DNA of 64,000 nt, taken from Helicobacter acinonychis. GTDB taxonomy: Bacteria; Campylobacterota; Campylobacteria; Campylobacterales; Helicobacteraceae. The stretch covers positions 930,001 through 994,000 of the forward strand of contig NZ_UGIA01000001.1 in NCBI RefSeq assembly GCF_900461455.1, given 5' to 3'. Position 1 is the stretch's first letter. Every line of letters begins with the position of its first letter. Below, in pieces: positions 1 to 8,299 of the stretch. The position numbers and the translations under genes are program-made. The notes beneath the pieces are model-generated. The model did no database searches, was not told where the DNA came from, and saw only the letters and a list, made by a program, of their open reading frames with translations.

Positions 1-171
1 AATGGCATAATAGCCCGCTTTTTCATAATCCTTTTTGGGGAGCAAAATAGGCTTCTCGCAAAGCTTTTGGCGGATAAAATACACTTGCAAAACATCGCCT
101 AGAATATGAGGAGCCGTAAAAAAGAGCAAATAGAAAATAAAAATTATCATATCTATCCATACATCAAGCAT
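1..171 (-). CDS. M48-family zinc metalloprotease, N-terminal part (runs off left edge)
   Basis: Fifty-seven codons are open on the minus strand from an ATG at 171 to the window edge. The translation starts MLDVWIDMIIFIFYLLFFTA, a hydrophobic membrane segment at about residues 8-20, followed by a basic stretch with the pattern QVYFIRQKL. From memory this matches the start of the H. pylori Ste24/CAAX-type M48 protease (HP0382 position). The catalytic HExxH motif would lie outside the window, so the family call rests on the N-terminus only. It is divergent from the gene at 373. Confidence 0.6.
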   Translation of the reverse strand, partial: MLDVWIDMIIFIFYLLFFTAPHILGDVLQVYFIRQKLCEKPILLPKKDYEKAGYYAI

Positions 172-197
172 GTTCTAAACTCCTTTTTAATCAATTT

Positions 198-231
198 ATC
201 AGTAAAACTGCAATATCAGTAAAACTGCAAT
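198..231. repeat. 17-bp perfect tandem duplication
   Basis: The unit ATCAGTAAAACTGCAAT occurs twice head to tail (198-214 and 215-231) between two divergent genes. Each unit holds the small inverted repeat CAGT-AAA-ACTG. It lies 27 bp upstream of the M48 protease start, so it could affect that promoter. The duplication is seen directly; any role is unknown. Confidence 0.9.
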
Positions 232-372
232 AAGTGATGATTGTAACAGTGTTTTTTAAACATTTACTATCGCATTAAATAAACATGATAGAAAAAAGGC
301 TATTTTTGAAATTTTTATCGCCACAGGTTAAAAGTTGTATGATTAAACCCACGACAAATAAAAAGGTCTTGC

Positions 373-903
373 ATGCCCCATTCTTTTAAAAAGCGTTTTT
401 TGATGGTTTATATTTCTTCTACCTTGCTTTTAGTGGGGGTTTTATTAGCGTTATTCATCTTTTATGCGAAAAATAGTCTCATAGAAAATACCCAAATACG
501 CATGCAATACACTGCTGATGCTATCGCTAAAAGCCTTTTAGAATTGGATAATATCTCTTCTTTAGAGCCTTTAAAAATCTTAGAAGAGCGATTCAAAAAC
601 ACCCCCTTTGTCTTGCTGGATACAGGCAATAAGGTCAAGCTTTCTAATGTTGGGGCGTTTGTGGTCTCTTTTAAAAATGAAACGCCCATCAAAACCCCCT
701 ATTTTGTGCTTAAAAAACAGGGTTTTTACCTCATAGATAACGCCCCAAATAACCGCTTAGGGATCTCTAAAATCATTATCGCAGAAGAAGAGATCCAAAA
801 AACCTTTATCCCCCTTTATAAAATTGCAGGCTATGCGTTTTTAAGCGCAAGTTTGTTTATCGCATTGATAGCCAGGTGGCTTTATCAAATGAAAATCTCA
901 TAA
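373..903 (+). CDS. two-helix membrane protein resembling a sensor input domain
   Basis: A 176-residue protein with a basic start (KKRF), a transmembrane helix at about residues 9-30, a soluble, probably periplasmic, domain of about 115 residues, and a second helix at about 150-168, then only a short tail (RWLYQMKIS). This is the topology of the input half of a sensor histidine kinase, but no HAMP or kinase domain follows and no continuation is visible in other frames before the terminator. It sits next to the M48 protease, as I recall for the H. pylori gene HP0383, so it may be a normal full-length member of that family rather than a truncation. Function unknown. Confidence 0.65.
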   Translation: MPHSFKKRFLMVYISSTLLLVGVLLALFIFYAKNSLIENTQIRMQYTADAIAKSLLELDNISSLEPLKILEERFKNTPFVLLDTGNKVKLSNVGAFVVSFKNETPIKTPYFVLKKQGFYLIDNAPNNRLGISKIIIAEEEIQKTFIPLYKIAGYAFLSASLFIALIARWLYQMKIS

Positions 904-921
904 GACCGCTTTTTTAACTAT

Positions 922-950
922 CCCTTGCTTAATGCAAGCTCTTTTATTGT
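922..950 (+). terminator. rho-independent terminator after the membrane protein
   Basis: Stem CTTGC (924-928) and GCAAG (934-938) with loop TTAAT, followed by CTCTTTTATT. It lies about 20 bp after the stop codon at 903 and its T-rich side is on the plus strand. Confidence 0.6.
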
Positions 951-999
951 TATTTAAAAAATACTTTTGAGTTTTTTAGTTTTCATAATCAACACGCCA

Positions 1000-1772
1000 T
1001 TAGAAAAAGCTATTGAGAATTGAAACTAAAACAATCATTTTTCCACCAACATGGGTATTTTTAAAGCTTTTAGCCGCATTTTCAAGCTGTTTTAGGGCTT
1101 CTTCTTTGATTTTGTAAGGGCCAAAAAATAATGCATGAGAGAGTCTTTTTTCTCTATTTGGTAAGGGAAATTTTTGAGCGTTTGTAAAAAATCCTTGCTG
1201 GGCGTGTTTAAAAAAGCCTCCACTTGCAAATAATACCCTTTAGGGATACTCGCATCTTTTAAGCTAGGTTTTTCTTGATGCTCATTTTTAGGTGGTTCTT
1301 TTAAGGGCTGGGATTGATTGAGAGCAACCTCATGCTTATGGGCTTTTTTGATTTTTCTTTTCACCTTTTTGCCCTCTATACAAAAATCATATAAATCATG
1401 GATTCTTTGCTTCACATAAGCTTCATAGCAATTCTTATAAATCGGACTATTTTCAATAGTAGCCTTGGGGCTTATTAACATGACTAACGCTATGCATTCT
1501 TCATGGGCGACTTTGAGCCATTCTTCTTCGCTTTGCTCTAGGATTTCTTTAATTTTAGGGAACTCATACCGCGTGCTTTTTCCCATATTATCTAACATTT
1601 TGATAAGATCTTCATAGGGTTTGGTTGAGCCTTGATTGGATGGGGGTAAATTTTTAGGCGCATTTTGAGGGCTTTTAGGCTAGGTGGTTATCTTTTTGCC
1701 CTCTAAACCAACAGCGTTTCTCAAAAAGAGAAAAACCAACAACAGCGTAATTTTTAATATATTCTTTTGCAT
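1000..1772 (-). pseudogene. broken secreted SPOR-like protein
   Basis: An ATG at 1772 opens a signal peptide (MQKNILKITLLLVFLFL...) but the frame hits TAG at 1680-1682 after 30 codons. The same frame continues past it without interruption through a charged, Lys-rich middle into a C-terminal SPOR-like domain (GYYLQVEAFLNTPSKDFLQ). A second lesion follows: at a run of six T (1123-1128 on the complement) the frame shifts, and the expected C-terminus (FGPYKIKEEALKQLENAAK) continues in the next frame to TAA at 1000-1002. One added T restores the full frame, giving about 257 residues. The SPOR assignment is from pattern (short repeats with YYLQV and FGPYK motifs) and would imply septal peptidoglycan binding. 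The middle alone (1092-1598) remains open and could be mistaken for a gene. Confidence 0.75.
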
Positions 1773-2412
1773 TTATCATTCCCATGTAAAGCCAATACAT
1801 AGTAAAATGATAGCAAAAACTCACACGAGGAACGAAAATAAAAGCCAACCAAAATTTTCAAACCACAACCACACCACGAAACAAACCATTAAAAACAGAT
1901 TATTGCGGATTTTAAAAAAGTGAGGAATTTTAGAGGGCAAGCCAAGTTGATAGACCCTTGATTATAAAAAAATGGAGAGCGTTTAGCTTCTTCTTTAAAC
2001 TCTATTTAACCAATCCTGCCATAAAACAATCAATAACGATGAGATTTGATATAACAATTCTTTTCTTTTAACAAACTCTTGCTTGATTTATCTTTTTTTA
2101 GTAAGACTTCAAGCATGGGTCATAGTCAAAAAACTTTCTCTGCTCGGTGCAATAAAGTCACGGATAATGTGTGCATTTATTTGTATATCTCTTATTCTTA
2201 TTCTTTAGCTTTTTATAACCACTCTTATTATTAATGTTTTTTGTGTAGGATTTACGCTGTGAGTTTAGAGAGTTCCAACCCTATCTCTTGTAATTGGGCT
2301 ATGGGGCGGAAATGGTGACCCATTCTCACTTTGTTTATATTTCACTAATCATTTTTTAAAAACGCTTTCAAGCTTCAAAAGGGTTAAAACAAGTGTTAAA
2401 GGGATTTTATAA
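1773..2412. other. 640-bp AT-rich stretch without a clear gene
   Basis: No convincing gene on either strand. An open plus-strand frame at 1684-1923 is low complexity, lacks a ribosome site and overlaps the pseudogene. A minus-strand piece at 2252-2323 reads MGHHFRPIAQLQEIGLELSK and looks like the tail of a real protein, but it is closed by a stop only nine codons upstream of its ATG and I cannot identify it. The rest shows nothing I can name. Confidence 0.4.
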
Positions 2413-2511
2413 TCAATCTTTGGAAGAAAAAACCATAAAAACATAGTATCCTATGCCTACAAGAAAAACAAGAATTAAAAAAATGAGCAATCCCCATTCT
2501 AAAGAATCCAT
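2413..2511 (-). CDS. candidate 32-residue single-helix membrane protein
   Basis: ATG at 2511, preceded by the ribosome site AGAGGAA seven bases upstream, opens a 32-codon frame ending in TGA at 2413-2415. The peptide begins MDSLEWGLLIF and is one continuous hydrophobic helix (about residues 7-28) with short polar ends, finishing SSKD. It lies just downstream of the minus-strand tRNA cluster, so it could be on the same transcript. Composition, ribosome site and helix length favour a real gene. Function unknown; too short for reliable recognition. Confidence 0.5.
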   Translation of the reverse strand: MDSLEWGLLIFLILVFLVGIGYYVFMVFSSKD

Positions 2512-2536
2512 AATTCCTCTTTAAAGAATGTTAAAA

Positions 2537-2613
2537 TGGTGCGCTTGGCAGGACTCGAACCTGCGACCTACGGCTTAGAAGGCTGTTGCTCTATCCAGCT
2601 GAGCTACAAGCGC
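2537..2613 (-). tRNA. tRNA-Arg (anticodon TCT)
   Basis: Cloverleaf folds on the minus strand: acceptor GCGCTTG/CAAGCGC, anticodon loop CTTCTAA, T arm with TTCGAGT, and an encoded CCA end. The anticodon stem ACAGC/GCCGT holds one A-C mismatch (29-41). First of four tRNA genes on this strand. Confidence 0.95.
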
Positions 2614-2630
2614 ATGATATTGGCGTTAGG

Positions 2631-2707
2631 TGGTGCGCCCGAAGGGAGTCGAACCCCTAACCCCCAGATCCGAAGTCTGGTGCTCTATCCAATTGAGCTA
2701 CGAACGC
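2631..2707 (-). tRNA. tRNA-Arg (anticodon TCG)
   Basis: Acceptor GCGTTCG/CGGGCGC with two G-T pairs, anticodon stem CCAGA/TCTGG, loop CTTCGGA giving anticodon TCG, T loop TTCGACT, encoded CCA. It is 17 bp from the tRNA-Arg (TCT) gene. Confidence 0.95.
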
Positions 2708-2771
2708 TTACAATTTAAATAAAGAAACGACTAATAATATAAACTTGGTAAAAAACGCTTATTTTATGAGA

Positions 2772-2849
2772 TGGGGTGGAAGATGGGAATCGAACCCACG
2801 ACCCTCAGGACCACAATCTGATGCTCTAACCGACTGAGCTACTCCCACC
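2772..2849 (-). tRNA. tRNA-His (anticodon GTG)
   Basis: Acceptor GTGGGAG/CTTCCAC with the extra G(-1) at 2849 facing the discriminator C, as expected for histidine tRNA. Anticodon loop TTGTGGT, T loop TTCGATT, encoded CCA. The anticodon stem TCAGA/CCTGA has an A-C mismatch at the pair closing the loop. Confidence 0.95.
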
Positions 2850-2910
2850 ATTGAAAGAGAGCGATATTTTACCAAAGAATTTTAAACAAAACAACACATT
2901 ATGCAAAAAG

Positions 2911-2988
2911 TGGTCGGGGCGAAAGGATTCGAACCTTCGACCCCTTGGTCCCAAACCAAGTGCGCTAACCAGACTGCGCTACGCCCCG
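2911..2988 (-). tRNA. tRNA-Pro (anticodon TGG)
   Basis: Acceptor CGGGGCG/CGCCCCG, anticodon stem CTTGG/CCAAG with loop TTTGGGA, T loop TTCGAAT and encoded CCA. It is the most upstream gene of the minus-strand tRNA cluster. Confidence 0.95.
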
Positions 2989-3114
2989 AGATTTTTCACA
3001 TAAATTGCTATTATAACTGAATTTTTTGATTTTTGAACGCAATTTTTCAACATACAGCTAAAAATTAAAAAACAACGCTCAAAAAATACCCTAATCCAAC
3101 TCCCCCACGCTTTT

Positions 3115-3140
3115 AAAAAAGCCGCCATTTAAAAGCGGCT
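3115..3140 (-). terminator. rho-independent terminator of the HpaA paralogue
   Basis: On the minus strand AGCCGC (3135-3140) pairs with GCGGCT (3120-3125) and is followed by a run of T. It lies just beyond the stop codon at 3169. Confidence 0.8.
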
Positions 3141-3168
3141 CTAAATGATTTTAAACTTTTTCTTAAAA

Positions 3169-3918
3169 CTACTTGCGGTTTTTCATCTCGCTCGCCATTT
3201 TTTCATAACGCCCCATGTTCTTTTTATTCAACTCTTTAGAAACTTGTGCCATAACTTTGTGGTAAGCTTGATTCATGATCTTTTTAATGGCTCTGTCATG
3301 ATCGGTTTCCTTAATCTTATGTATAAAAGTTTTAGGGACAAAACCTCCAGAATTCATGCGATCCAACACCACTCGTTCAATCACAGCTTTAATTTTTGAA
3401 ATATCAACGCCAAAACTATGGATAATGTCTTCACTTTTGGGTTCAACAAAATTCAAATTCAAATACCCTGAAGACATGTCAATCACTTTTTCTTCTCTCG
3501 TTGCATCGTTTTCTTCCACCAAATCTTCTAAAATCGCCATATTCCCATCCATGCGTAAAACGAGCAACGCCTTTTCTTTTGTGTCTTGGGGGATCTCGCT
3601 AACATCTTTGAATGACGAAACGCTATAACCCTTTTTTTCTAACAAACTGCTCAACTGAAAGACTAAAGACTTTTCAAACTCTTTTTGATAATCTTCAGGG
3701 ATAACTTTATTAACCTCTATGTTAGGTTCAACCAACACGACTAAATGGCTATTTTTAGGTTCTTGCTTGCCTTTAATAGGATAGTAAAAATGCAATTCTA
3801 CCGACTCGCCCATATTATTATGTTGGTGCTTTGTGGGCATTTCTTCAGCTAAAGCCGTATAAAACGCCCCACTCACTAACAACGATCCTAAAACTAACGC
3901 CAAACTACCTTTTTTCAT
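3169..3918 (-). CDS. HpaA paralogue (neuraminyllactose-binding haemagglutinin family)
   Basis: A 249-residue exported protein. It has a signal peptide (about residues 1-24, MKKGSLALVLGSLLVSG...ALA) without a lipobox cysteine near the cleavage site, unlike HpaA itself, which is a lipoprotein. The body carries the family's features: an early HFYYPIKGK stretch, LVVLVEPNIEVNKVIPEDY, and a Lys-rich C-terminus (MGRYEKMASEMKNRK) like the haemagglutinin segment. The position next to guaA matches the H. pylori HpaA homologue HP0410 as I recall it. Outer-surface or periplasmic location is inferred. Ribosome site AAGGAAG precedes the ATG; a single-gene unit with its own terminator. Confidence 0.85.
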   Translation of the reverse strand: MKKGSLALVLGSLLVSGAFYTALAEEMPTKHQHNNMGESVELHFYYPIKGKQEPKNSHLVVLVEPNIEVNKVIPEDYQKEFEKSLVFQLSSLLEKKGYSVSSFKDVSEIPQDTKEKALLVLRMDGNMAILEDLVEENDATREEKVIDMSSGYLNLNFVEPKSEDIIHSFGVDISKIKAVIERVVLDRMNSGGFVPKTFIHKIKETDHDRAIKKIMNQAYHKVMAQVSKELNKKNMGRYEKMASEMKNRK

Positions 3919-3996
3919 TAACTTCCTTTCTTTTTTAAAATCAGTTTCTAATCTTACCCAAAAAATCCCACTTTTTACCTCTAATTTTGCGGATAA

Positions 3997-5523
3997 TCAT
4001 TCCCATTCAATCGTTCCTGGTGGTTTAGAAGTAATATCATACACCACCCTATTGATTCCGCTCACTTCATTGGTGATGCGGTTAGAAACCTTTTCTAAAA
4101 AAGAATGCCCTAAATGCGAAAAACTCGCCGTCATGCCATCGCTCGCATCCACCGCCCTTAAACAAATAGCGTTTTCATAAGTGCGATTATCCCCCATCAC
4201 CCCCACAGAATGGGCGTTCAACAGCACGCAAAAAGCTTGCCAAACCTTGTCATACAAATTCGCTTTTTTAAGCTCTTCTATAAAAATAAAATCCGCTTCT
4301 TGTAAGCATTTGATTTTACTCTCACTAACCTCGCCCAAAATCCTTACAGCAAGTCCAGGCCCTGGAAAAGGGTGGCGCATTAAAAAATCTTGGCTAACGC
4401 CCAGTTCTTTACCCAACAAACGCACCTCATCTTTAAACAATTCCCTTAAAGGCTCTATGAGCTTAAAGTCCATCCATTCAGGCAGTCCGCCCACATTATG
4501 GTGGGATTTTATCACTTTTGAAGGCCCTTTAACGCTCACGGATTCAATCACATCAGGGTATAAAGTGCCTTGGGCTAAAAATTCAATTTTGCCTTTCAAA
4601 TGGTGCTTTTTGGCTTCTTTTTCAAACACTTCAATAAAAGTCTCGCCGATGATTTTTCGCTTCAATTCAGGCTCACTCACGCCCTTTAATTTAGACAAAA
4701 AGATTTCTTTAGCGTCTATGGTGTTTAAAGGGATTTGCAAATCCTTAAACATCGCTTGGACTTTTTCTTTTTCATTTTTACGCAACAAGCCATGATCGAC
4801 AAAAACAGCGATCAAATTATCCTTAATGGCTCTGTGTAATAGCGTAGCGACCACTGTAGAATCCACGCCCCCACTCACCGCGCATAAAACCCTAGCGTCA
4901 GAAATTTTTTCTTTTAATCGCGTCATTTCTTTTTGAGCGAAATTTTGCATCCCCCAAGTTTTTTCACAGCCACAAACTAAAAGGGCAAAATTTTCTAAAA
5001 TTTTTCCCCCCTCTTCGCTTTGAATGACTTCTGGGTGGAATTGCAAGCCAAAAACCTTGCCGCTTTCAATCGCACAATGGAGCGAATTAGGGCTTTTTGC
5101 AATGGTAGTGAAACCTTTAGGCAATGTTATGACCTTATCCATATGACTCATCCACACGAGACTTTTTGCTTTCACGCCTTTAAAAATCACAGAATCTTGA
5201 ATGATCTCTAAAGCGGCCTTGCCAAACTCTTGCTCATTCGCGCAAGCCACTGCCCCCCCAAAAAAATCCACCAAATACTGCATGCCATAGCAAATCCCTA
5301 AAATCGGTAGATTCAAATCAAAGATTTTTTCACTGGGCGTGTAAGCGTCTTTAGCATACACGCTCGCTGGCCCCCCACTCAAAATCAAGCCTTTAGGGGC
5401 TTTTTTTTGGATGTTTTCTGTGCTTTCAAAAAAGGGGACTATTTCAGCGTAAATCCCGCTCTCTCTTAATCTTCTAGCAATCAGCTGTGTGTATTGGCTC
5501 CCAAAATCTAATACTACAATCAT
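3997..5523 (-). CDS. guaA: GMP synthase (glutamine-hydrolysing)
   Basis: A 508-residue cytoplasmic enzyme making GMP from XMP, ATP and glutamine, the last step of guanine nucleotide synthesis. The N-terminal class I glutamine amidotransferase has the oxyanion strand SGGPASVY, the nucleophile Cys78 in GICYGMQ, and the catalytic His-Glu in FHPEV. An ATP pyrophosphatase domain with P-loop SGGVDST follows, then the dimerisation domain ending PPGTIEWE. Full length for the family. It starts only 10 bp after the upstream hypothetical gene at 5534-6013, so the two are probably co-transcribed. Confidence 0.97.
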   Translation of the reverse strand: MIVVLDFGSQYTQLIARRLRESGIYAEIVPFFESTENIQKKAPKGLILSGGPASVYAKDAYTPSEKIFDLNLPILGICYGMQYLVDFFGGAVACANEQEFGKAALEIIQDSVIFKGVKAKSLVWMSHMDKVITLPKGFTTIAKSPNSLHCAIESGKVFGLQFHPEVIQSEEGGKILENFALLVCGCEKTWGMQNFAQKEMTRLKEKISDARVLCAVSGGVDSTVVATLLHRAIKDNLIAVFVDHGLLRKNEKEKVQAMFKDLQIPLNTIDAKEIFLSKLKGVSEPELKRKIIGETFIEVFEKEAKKHHLKGKIEFLAQGTLYPDVIESVSVKGPSKVIKSHHNVGGLPEWMDFKLIEPLRELFKDEVRLLGKELGVSQDFLMRHPFPGPGLAVRILGEVSESKIKCLQEADFIFIEELKKANLYDKVWQAFCVLLNAHSVGVMGDNRTYENAICLRAVDASDGMTASFSHLGHSFLEKVSNRITNEVSGINRVVYDITSKPPGTIEWE

Positions 5524-5533
5524 CGTTTATTCT

Positions 5534-6013
5534 TTATTGCTTTGTTTTTTTGTCGTATTGGTTTTTGTAATTCACCCTATAACTTTCAGCTAATTCAGGT
5601 ACTTTTTGCATAAACCAACGCTCCAAAGCTTCTAATTGGTATTGATAATTCCTACTTTTTGAGCAATATTGAGCATCAATGAGCGAAAATGTATAGAGTG
5701 TTTTATTTTCTTTAGACTGGAATAAAAACTCTTTATCGAAAAGCGCTTTTGCGGGCATGTCTCTCATTTCAGACTCAGGCAATAAAAAGGCGTCAAAATC
5801 ACAAAGCACTTTTTTATTCAATTTGTTGTTTTTTGTGATCACAAAAATGATCTCTTTTTGCATGTCTTGTTTAAAAGCCATAGAAAGCACATTTAAAAAA
5901 GGCACGCCCCAACTTTTATCCACCTTAACTTTAAAGACTTTAGGCGAACCCCCCAATAAAACCCCTCCAAAAAAAAGTAATCCCACACACAAACTCGCTT
6001 GAAAAATATTCAT
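5534..6013 (-). CDS. hypothetical exported or membrane-anchored protein
   Basis: A 159-residue protein with one N-terminal hydrophobic segment (about residues 7-22, signal peptide or anchor) followed by a mixed alpha/beta body with Cys residues in LCDFDAF and AQYCSKSRN and a basic, Gln-rich tail. I do not recognise a family. It precedes guaA by 10 bp in the same direction. The upstream region (6014-6060) gives way to the candidate RNA transcribed the opposite way. Confidence 0.7.
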   Translation of the reverse strand: MNIFQASLCVGLLFFGGVLLGGSPKVFKVKVDKSWGVPFLNVLSMAFKQDMQKEIIFVITKNNKLNKKVLCDFDAFLLPESEMRDMPAKALFDKEFLFQSKENKTLYTFSLIDAQYCSKSRNYQYQLEALERWFMQKVPELAESYRVNYKNQYDKKTKQ

Positions 6014-6084
6014 CTTTTAATCCTTTAAGCGTTAATATTGAAAACAGAAATTAAAGGCATTGGTTGGGTATTATAATATAAAAA

Positions 6085-6278
6085 CTAAAGGATTGATCTA
6101 TGCTTTTAATTCCTTAAAAAATGGGATTTTGATTACTTTATTTTAAAACCCATTCTCTTAAGGGGATAGGGGGTATTTTGAAATAACTCTCCCCTACAAC
6201 CCCCTTAAGTAACCTACTAATCCGAGAATACTGCTTTTTTTTAAGAGATTATCGCTTGCTTTTCGCAAGCTCTTTTAT
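6085..6278 (+). ncRNA. candidate structured small RNA with own promoter and terminator
   Basis: A perfect TATAAT box (6072-6077) would start a plus-strand transcript at about 6085, and an intrinsic terminator (GCTTGC 6254-6259, GCAAGC 6265-6270, then TCTTTTATTA) would end it near 6278. Between them are two further hairpins: ATGGG-A-TTTT with AAAACCCAT (6121-6153), and a long nested hairpin with outer stem CTTAAGGGG/CCCCTTAAG (6157-6165, 6201-6209) and inner stem TAGGGG/CCCCTA (6167-6172, 6191-6196). No reading frame of note is present and both neighbouring genes are on the other strand. A long imperfect hairpin of under 200 nt recalls 6S RNA, but the ends do not obviously pair, so I do not assign it. 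Confidence 0.5.
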
Positions 6279-6342
6279 TATGTTTGTTGCAAAAATGCTC
6301 AAAAGCATTTTTTAAATTTTATGATTAATATAAGAATAAATT

Positions 6343-6933
6343 TTACTTTTTATTCACGCTGCTCATGTCGGCGACTTTCCCCCACATCAAGCGGTATTTC
6401 CTTTTCATAAATTCAATTTCTTCCCTCGCTTTATTGAGTTCATCTCGCATGACATCAATGGTTTTTTTATCTTCTTCATAGACTTCTTGCATAGAGATTA
6501 GAGCGTCTTTTAAAAACATGTTTTCATTTTTAAAGGCTGAAATCGTTTCATCTTTAGCGCTAATGACTTTATCATGCAAATTTAAAATCGTGTTAATGGT
6601 CTTTTCTACAAACACAGGCTCTAAAGAACGCCCATTCATATCCATAGAAATCAAATTGTTTTCCACTTTTTTAATCAAGGCGTTTGTCCCACTGCTCGCA
6701 TCAATTAAAAGCTTGTTGTTACTTATTTTGCTTTTAATTTTACCAATATTCACTAACTCTAAGATCCTTTCTTTAGGAAGCCCTGAAAGATGGCTAAACT
6801 CCTCTAATTCAAGCCACGCTAAAGCACTCAAATCTTCTAAAACCACCGGCTCTTTAGACTCTTTTTCTTTAATTTCTGCCTCTTGCTTATCTTGTTGTGC
6901 CACTTGTGCTTTGTTTAAATCTAAAATATCCAA
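6343..6933 (-). CDS. hypothetical coiled-coil protein (possibly DUF3972 type)
   Basis: A 196-residue soluble protein. An acidic N-terminus leads into a short helix-turn-helix-like segment (WLELEEFSHLSGLPKERIL, about residues 40-60), then a long alpha-helical stretch from about residue 105 rich in Glu/Lys heptads, ending KRKYRLMWGKVADM. This resembles a family I know only as an uncharacterised Campylobacterota protein (DUF3972); that link is from memory and uncertain. It follows the NifS-like gene by about 25 bp on the same strand, likely as the third gene of a hinT, NifS-like, coiled-coil unit. Confidence 0.7.
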   Translation of the reverse strand: MDILDLNKAQVAQQDKQEAEIKEKESKEPVVLEDLSALAWLELEEFSHLSGLPKERILELVNIGKIKSKISNNKLLIDASSGTNALIKKVENNLISMDMNGRSLEPVFVEKTINTILNLHDKVISAKDETISAFKNENMFLKDALISMQEVYEEDKKTIDVMRDELNKAREEIEFMKRKYRLMWGKVADMSSVNKK

Positions 6934-6958
6934 ATTTTTCCTTAAAAATAGTTTTAGC

Positions 6959-8281
6959 TTAACGCAATTTTTTAACCGCTTTTTTCAAGCTATCTAGCAA
7001 ATAATCAATATCGTTTATGGAATGCGTGAAGTGTAAGCTCACTCTAAGCCATCCAGGTTTAGTATTAAAATCGCTTGACTTTTGGGCGTTAAGATTCAAT
7101 AAATCATGCCCATAAGGCCCTGCACAAGAGCAACCTGCCCGAGTTTCAATAGCGTATTCATAACTTAAAACTCTCGCTAAATCATAAGGCGAAATCCCTC
7201 CAATATTAAAAGCCACCACCCCCACACGATGTGCTGTTAAATTCCCATAAATATTGATGGCGGGCAAGTCTTTTAAACCATGCATAAGCACTCTTAAAAG
7301 GTTATTTTCTTTCTTATGGATAAAGTCCAAACCGCATTCATCTCTTAATTGATACGCCAAAGCGCTCCTATAAAATTGCAACAACCCTGGCGTGCCAAAC
7401 TCTTCTCTCAAAGGCAATTCATCAATAAATTCATGCCTTGTATGGTTAGCGTATTTAATCACACCCCCTGCACTAAAACTCGGAGCGATTTGAGTGTCAA
7501 TCAAATCTTTAGAAATACCCAAAAGACCACACCCCCCAACACCCCCTAAAAGCTTATGAGGGGCATAAAAACCGGTTTTATATTCGCAATCTTTAGGGTT
7601 AGCATGCGTGCTAAAATTCGCTAAATCCAAAGCTAAAGTAGCTTGGTATTTCTTACACAATAATGAAACTTCTTTTAAGGGCGTAAGCAACCCAGTTACA
7701 TTAGAAGCTGCACTTATAGAAACCAAACTATTGGGGGATTTTTTTAAATGTTGCTCTAAAATTTCTAAATCCAATAAGCCATGCCCATTTAAAGGGATAC
7801 GCACCACTTCACACAAGCCTTCACGCCAGCTAATTTCATTGGAATGATGCTCATAAGGCCCTACAATCACACGCTTTAAAGCCATATCCTTTAAATACGG
7901 CTCTAAATTCTTCTTTGTTTTTGAAGGGATACACACCCCTAAAATTTCTTGAAATTTCTTAATCGCTGAGCTCGCCCCATACCCTGCACTCAAAACGCAA
8001 TGATCTTCGCTTAAATTTAAAGAGCACTTTAACCTCTCTTGACACTCATTTAAAAGCATACCCATTAAAATCGCATGTTTAGAAGCGATAGAATGAGGGT
8101 TCGCATAATAAGGCAGTAGAGATTTCACGCGCTTTTCCACTAAAGCACTCGCTAAACCTGAAGCCCCCCAGTCAAAATAAGACACCCCTTTTTTTAAAAT
8201 AATACTAGATTTAACCTGCTCTAAAGGGCTTTCGTTAGGGTTAAGTAAGGGAGCGAAACTCCTATTTAAAAACGCTTGCAC
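6959..8281 (-). CDS. class V aminotransferase, NifS/SufS-like
   Basis: A 440-residue PLP enzyme of the cysteine desulfurase fold. The PLP lysine lies in FYAPHKLLGGVGGCGLLG, and the C-terminal part has the mobile-loop cysteines in TRAGCSCAGPYGHDLL. It is distinct from the canonical NifS next to nifU in H. pylori and corresponds to the second NifS-like protein (HP0405 position). The substrate is not proven; cysteine desulfuration is likely from the loop cysteine but another class V reaction is possible. The gene starts 18 bp after hinT. Confidence 0.85.
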   Translation of the reverse strand: MQAFLNRSFAPLLNPNESPLEQVKSSIILKKGVSYFDWGASGLASALVEKRVKSLLPYYANPHSIASKHAILMGMLLNECQERLKCSLNLSEDHCVLSAGYGASSAIKKFQEILGVCIPSKTKKNLEPYLKDMALKRVIVGPYEHHSNEISWREGLCEVVRIPLNGHGLLDLEILEQHLKKSPNSLVSISAASNVTGLLTPLKEVSLLCKKYQATLALDLANFSTHANPKDCEYKTGFYAPHKLLGGVGGCGLLGISKDLIDTQIAPSFSAGGVIKYANHTRHEFIDELPLREEFGTPGLLQFYRSALAYQLRDECGLDFIHKKENNLLRVLMHGLKDLPAINIYGNLTAHRVGVVAFNIGGISPYDLARVLSYEYAIETRAGCSCAGPYGHDLLNLNAQKSSDFNTKPGWLRVSLHFTHSINDIDYLLDSLKKAVKKLR

Positions 8282-8299
8282 AAAACACCACCAACGCTT

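Noticed and set aside
373-903. Truncated histidine kinase pseudogene
   Set aside because: No kinase remnants follow in any frame and a terminator lies just after the stop, so it may be a full-length small membrane protein.
2536-2718. A 60-codon plus-strand reading frame over the tRNA genes (begins MVRLAGLEPATYGLEG)
   Set aside because: It is the antisense of two tRNA-Arg genes; such frames are a common false call because tRNA sequence is conserved.
4181-4795. A 204-codon plus-strand frame opposite guaA
   Set aside because: Shadow of guaA in the opposite strand; Ser/Leu-rich translation without a ribosome site.
6157-6209. The G-rich/C-rich nested hairpin as an IS605/IS608-type end
   Set aside because: No transposase gene or second end is nearby, and promoter and terminator around it fit a small RNA better.
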